A stretch of DNA of 7,764 bases. Origin: Candidatus Aenigmatarchaeota archaeon (GTDB taxonomy: Archaea > Aenigmatarchaeota > Aenigmatarchaeia > QMZP01 > QMZT01). Shown in pieces: positions 5,892-7,764 of this stretch. The DNA lies in the NCBI GenBank assembly GCA_023128965.1, contig JAGMCY010000086.1, forward strand, positions 1 to 7,764, read 5' to 3'. The notes below the pieces were generated by a model. The model was given only the letters and a program-made list of their open reading frames with translations. It did no database searches and was not told the origin of the DNA. The position numbers were made by a program, and so were the translations under genes. How positions within the stretch are numbered: the stretch's first letter is position 1; each line of letters begins with the position of its first letter.

Positions 5892-6230
5892 ATGCTTATG
5901 AAACCGTCGTGCGAACACATGATCAATGAACTGCTCCCGGGCTTCCGGGCGCTCGTGGCGAAGAAACTGATGGAGGATCACGGGCTTTCGCAAACACAGG
6001 TTGCTGTGATGCTCTACACCACGCAACCCGCTATCTCCCAGTACAAAAGGGAGCTCCGCGGAAGAAAAACAGAGGTTTTCCTCAAGAATCCGAACCTTCT
6101 TGGATTGCTTGAAAAGATAACGAAAGGCATCGCAAAAGGCGAGGTGAAGCCTGAAGATACGGGTTCCGAGTTCTGCAAAGTTTGTAAATTCATGAGGGAG
6201 AACAACCTTGTTTCTTCCGCTAGTCCGTAG
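5892..6230 (+). CDS. Archaeal HTH transcriptional regulator (COG2522-like) with a C-terminal Cys pair
   Basis: 112 residues from 5892, or 110 from the ATG at 5898, whose MKPSCE start is typical of the family and better spaced from a weak AAGTGA site. Layout: conserved N-terminal Cys7, LPGFRALVAKKLMEDHG (15-31), then a helix-turn-helix LSQTQVAVMLYTTQPAISQY (32-51) ending in the recognition helix, a basic RELRGRK stretch (53-59), a helical linker, and FCKVCKFMRE (94-103) with Cys95 and Cys98. This matches archaeal predicted regulators of the COG2522 type, where the Cys residues are thought to bind a metal or Fe-S cluster. The thiamine-binding domain fused to some members is absent. It stands alone with its own promoter; target and signal are unknown. 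Confidence 0.82.
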   Translation: MLMKPSCEHMINELLPGFRALVAKKLMEDHGLSQTQVAVMLYTTQPAISQYKRELRGRKTEVFLKNPNLLGLLEKITKGIAKGEVKPEDTGSEFCKVCKFMRENNLVSSASP

Positions 6231-6234
6231 CCCA

Positions 6235-6245
6235 AATTTTTAAAA
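6235..6245 (+). promoter_or_regulatory. TATA-like promoter for a leaderless coiled-coil gene
   Basis: AATTTTTAAAA-type element centred about 27 bp before the ATG at 6267. No Shine-Dalgarno site lies between, so the transcript is probably leaderless. Confidence 0.45.
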
Positions 6246-6266
6246 CAGCAAAGACATAAGAATATT

Positions 6267-6644
6267 ATGGGCCTGGATTATTGGGAAAGGATACTCGCCG
6301 CGACTTCTACGGAGGATCCGAAAGAAATCCTTAAAAGGGACAGGAAGATATTCAAAAAGCTCACGAAGGATAACGCGAAGTTGAAGGAAGAGGTCCGAAA
6401 ACTCGCGAAAAACAACAAAAGTTTCGTGAGGCTCGTGGAGGTAATGGAGGAGAAGGTAAGGAAGCTAACGGAAGATGTGAAAAGGAATTACGTTTATTCT
6501 TACGAGCAGGGAGGCTGGATCGAGAAGGGTTTGCTCAAGAAAGGGAAGATAGAGCTCACTCCTTCCCAGTTAAGCGTGGATTCCATAAACAACCAGCTTG
6601 CCGAGATCCTGAGGATGATAGAACGTCACAGGATAAAGGAATGA
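6267..6644 (+). CDS. Coiled-coil protein of unknown function
   Basis: 125 residues, no recognised family. Residues about 18-72 are Lys/Glu-rich with hydrophobic spacing suited to a coiled coil (ILKRDRKIFKKLTKDNAKLK and on). Then comes a distinct, less charged block NYVYSYEQGGWIEKGLLKKGKI (74-95), which looks like beta strands, and LTPSQLSVDSINNQLAEILRMIERHR (97-122), probably a helix pair. No signal peptide or membrane segment. The start is the first ATG, 27 bp after a TATA-like box with no ribosome site. A second coiled-coil gene follows 57 bp later with its own promoter; the two may be partners, but that is only inferred from position. Confidence 0.72.
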   Translation: MGLDYWERILAATSTEDPKEILKRDRKIFKKLTKDNAKLKEEVRKLAKNNKSFVRLVEVMEEKVRKLTEDVKRNYVYSYEQGGWIEKGLLKKGKIELTPSQLSVDSINNQLAEILRMIERHRIKE

Positions 6645-6656
6645 ACGTTTAAAATG

Positions 6657-6664
6657 TTTAAATA
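6657..6664 (+). promoter_or_regulatory. TATA-like promoter of the second coiled-coil gene
   Basis: TTTAAATA, placing the start near 6685, just before the ribosome site GAGGTG (6691-6696) of the gene at 6702. Confidence 0.45.
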
Positions 6665-6701
6665 GAAATAAATGCTAATTATAAATAAGCGAGGTGTCTT
6701 G

Positions 6702-7127
6702 ATGGTAAAAAGATCAATGAAACATATACATGAGGGTTTGAAAGGCGTCCTCGACACGCTCAACGAGGATGTCGTAAAAGCGCTGGACATAAAAGAAGAG
6801 AGGAGAATTCTGGAGAAGAAGGTGAGACAGCTAAAAGACCAGGAAATTCAGTTAAAGGAAGTGGTTGAACACCTGAAGAAAACGAGGAACAAGATGCAGG
6901 AGGAGCTGAAGAAGAAGGAAGAGGAAGAGGAAAACTTGCAATCGAAAATCAACTCCATGAAGGATGACAAGGCGGAACTGCAATCAGAGAAGTTCACGTT
7001 GAACCAGCAGATCAGGAATCTTCAGAAAGAGAAGAGTATGATGCAGAAATCCCTTGAGACAACGAACGACATGCTCATAACCCTTAAACACCAGATCTCG
7101 GAGTTCGATCAAGAAATCAGGGGATAG
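6702..7127 (+). CDS. Long coiled-coil protein of unknown function
   Basis: 141 residues from the ATG at 6702, chosen because GAGGTG (6691-6696) lies five nt upstream; an in-frame ATG at 6672 would lie ahead of the probable transcription start. After a basic N-terminus (MVKRSMKHIHEGLKGVLDTL) nearly the whole chain from about residue 28 to 138 is a charged, Glu/Lys/Gln-rich coiled coil with regular Leu/Ile/Met spacing, including an EELKKKEEEEENLQ stretch. There is no catalytic motif, signal peptide or membrane segment. Such proteins give many unspecific matches to SMC/tropomyosin-type sequences, so no function is proposed. Confidence 0.72.
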   Translation: MVKRSMKHIHEGLKGVLDTLNEDVVKALDIKEERRILEKKVRQLKDQEIQLKEVVEHLKKTRNKMQEELKKKEEEEENLQSKINSMKDDKAELQSEKFTLNQQIRNLQKEKSMMQKSLETTNDMLITLKHQISEFDQEIRG

Positions 7128-7161
7128 GTGCAGAGGGCGAGAACTTCTGGGAAGAGCCCAG

Positions 7162-7172
7162 TTTATTTTTAA
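7162..7172 (+). promoter_or_regulatory. TATA-like promoter of the kinase gene
   Basis: TTTATTTTTAA centred about 28 bp before the ATG at 7195 with no ribosome site between, which suggests a leaderless transcript. Confidence 0.45.
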
Positions 7173-7194
7173 GTAAAAAGACAAATTTCTATTA

Positions 7195-7761
7195 ATGAGA
7201 TTCCTAGTTCTGGGCATCACGGGGAAAAGGGGCTCCGGGAAAGATACGGCAGCTCTCCATTTAAGGGATAAATACGGCTTCCATGTCCTAACCTACACAG
7301 ACCACGTCCTCGCCCCGATTCTGGAAAAAGAAAGGAAAGCAGTTACGAGGAACAACCTGATGAACCTCGCCCTTGAGATGAGGAAATCGAAAGGAAAACA
7401 TATCCTAACAGAATTAATATGCGAAAAGATCGAGAGCAATGGATTCTGGGCTGTCAGCGGAGTCCGCTACCCGGAAGAATACGAATATTTCAAAAAGAAT
7501 TTCGGGGGTAACTTCAAACTGATAAATATGGAATGCGATGCGGAAAAGCGTTACGAAAGGGTGAGAAAGCGTGGGACTAAGGGCGAGAGTGACATAACGT
7601 TCAGGGAATTCATGGAAATCGAGAATAAAGAAACCGAGAAGGTAATAAACAAAACGATCAAGCTTGCTGAATTCTCCGTAACGAACAACGGGACGATTGA
7701 GGAGCTGCAAGAGAGGTTAGACAAGCTTGCTGAGAAATTGGGAATCAGTAAGTCTCCCTGA
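7195..7761 (+). CDS. P-loop kinase, dephospho-CoA kinase/dNMP kinase-like
   Basis: 188 residues, complete. The N-terminal strand leads into the P-loop GKRGSGKDT (10-18). YTDHVLAPILEKE (34-46) and NNLMNLALEMRK (53-64) form the substrate-lid region. VSGVRYPEEYEYF (88-99) carries the Arg-Tyr-Pro typical of CoaE-like and phage dNMP kinase families, and RYERVRKRGTKGESDITFREFMEIE (119-143) is the Arg-rich lid and following helix. VTNNGTIEELQERLDKL (162-178) is the usual family ending. The fold transfers phosphate from ATP to a nucleotide-like substrate. Archaea generally make CoA with an unrelated GTP-dependent dephospho-CoA kinase, so a nucleotide monophosphate substrate is at least as likely. The nearby dNTP genes would suit that, but it is on the other strand with its own promoter. 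Confidence 0.8.
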   Translation: MRFLVLGITGKRGSGKDTAALHLRDKYGFHVLTYTDHVLAPILEKERKAVTRNNLMNLALEMRKSKGKHILTELICEKIESNGFWAVSGVRYPEEYEYFKKNFGGNFKLINMECDAEKRYERVRKRGTKGESDITFREFMEIENKETEKVINKTIKLAEFSVTNNGTIEELQERLDKLAEKLGISKSP

Positions 7762-7764
7762 CAT

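Noticed and set aside
1..7764. tRNA, rRNA, CRISPR array, insertion sequence or integrase
   Set aside because: No repeat arrays, cloverleaf-like segments, transposase motifs or terminal repeats were seen by reading both strands.

Overview
The window looks archaeal. Shine-Dalgarno sites match the archaeal 16S tail (GAGGTGAT), several genes have a TATA-like box 25-28 bp ahead of the ATG with no ribosome site (leaderless), and the protein types are archaeal (archaeal-type dUTPase, COG2522-like HTH regulator). The motif ITG[FY]xV just after the membrane segment of two secreted proteins recalls DPANN-type archaea from memory, but the sequence does not fix the lineage.

Left two thirds (about 5450 down to 1, minus strand): a tightly packed operon nrdR - nrdJ - cobO - dut - ECF S component - DUF4430 protein, followed by a separately promoted, membrane-anchored thioredoxin-like protein cut by the window edge. 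It reads as one pathway. Corrinoid would be captured and imported (DUF4430 protein and S component), converted to adenosylcobalamin (CobO) and used by the B12-dependent ribonucleotide reductase (NrdJ). dUTP is then cleaned up to dUMP (Dut), and NrdR controls the whole set. Ahead of nrdR are two NrdR boxes 31 bp apart centre to centre, one within a perfect 22-bp palindrome, with a TATA-like element between them.

Right third (5570 to 7761, plus strand): five separate small genes. They are a 73-residue protein of unknown role, a COG2522-like HTH regulator with a Cys pair, two coiled-coil proteins (125 and 141 residues) and a P-loop kinase of the dephospho-CoA kinase/dNMP kinase type. Most have their own TATA-like box. 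No RNA genes, insertion sequences or CRISPR arrays were seen.

Main points of interest: vitamin B12 uptake and activation appear to sit under the same NrdR switch as the B12-dependent reductase. The S component and DUF4430 genes share a 125-nt out-of-frame overlap that is either real or a frameshift. The dUTPase/dCTP deaminase family member lacks the deaminase glutamate.
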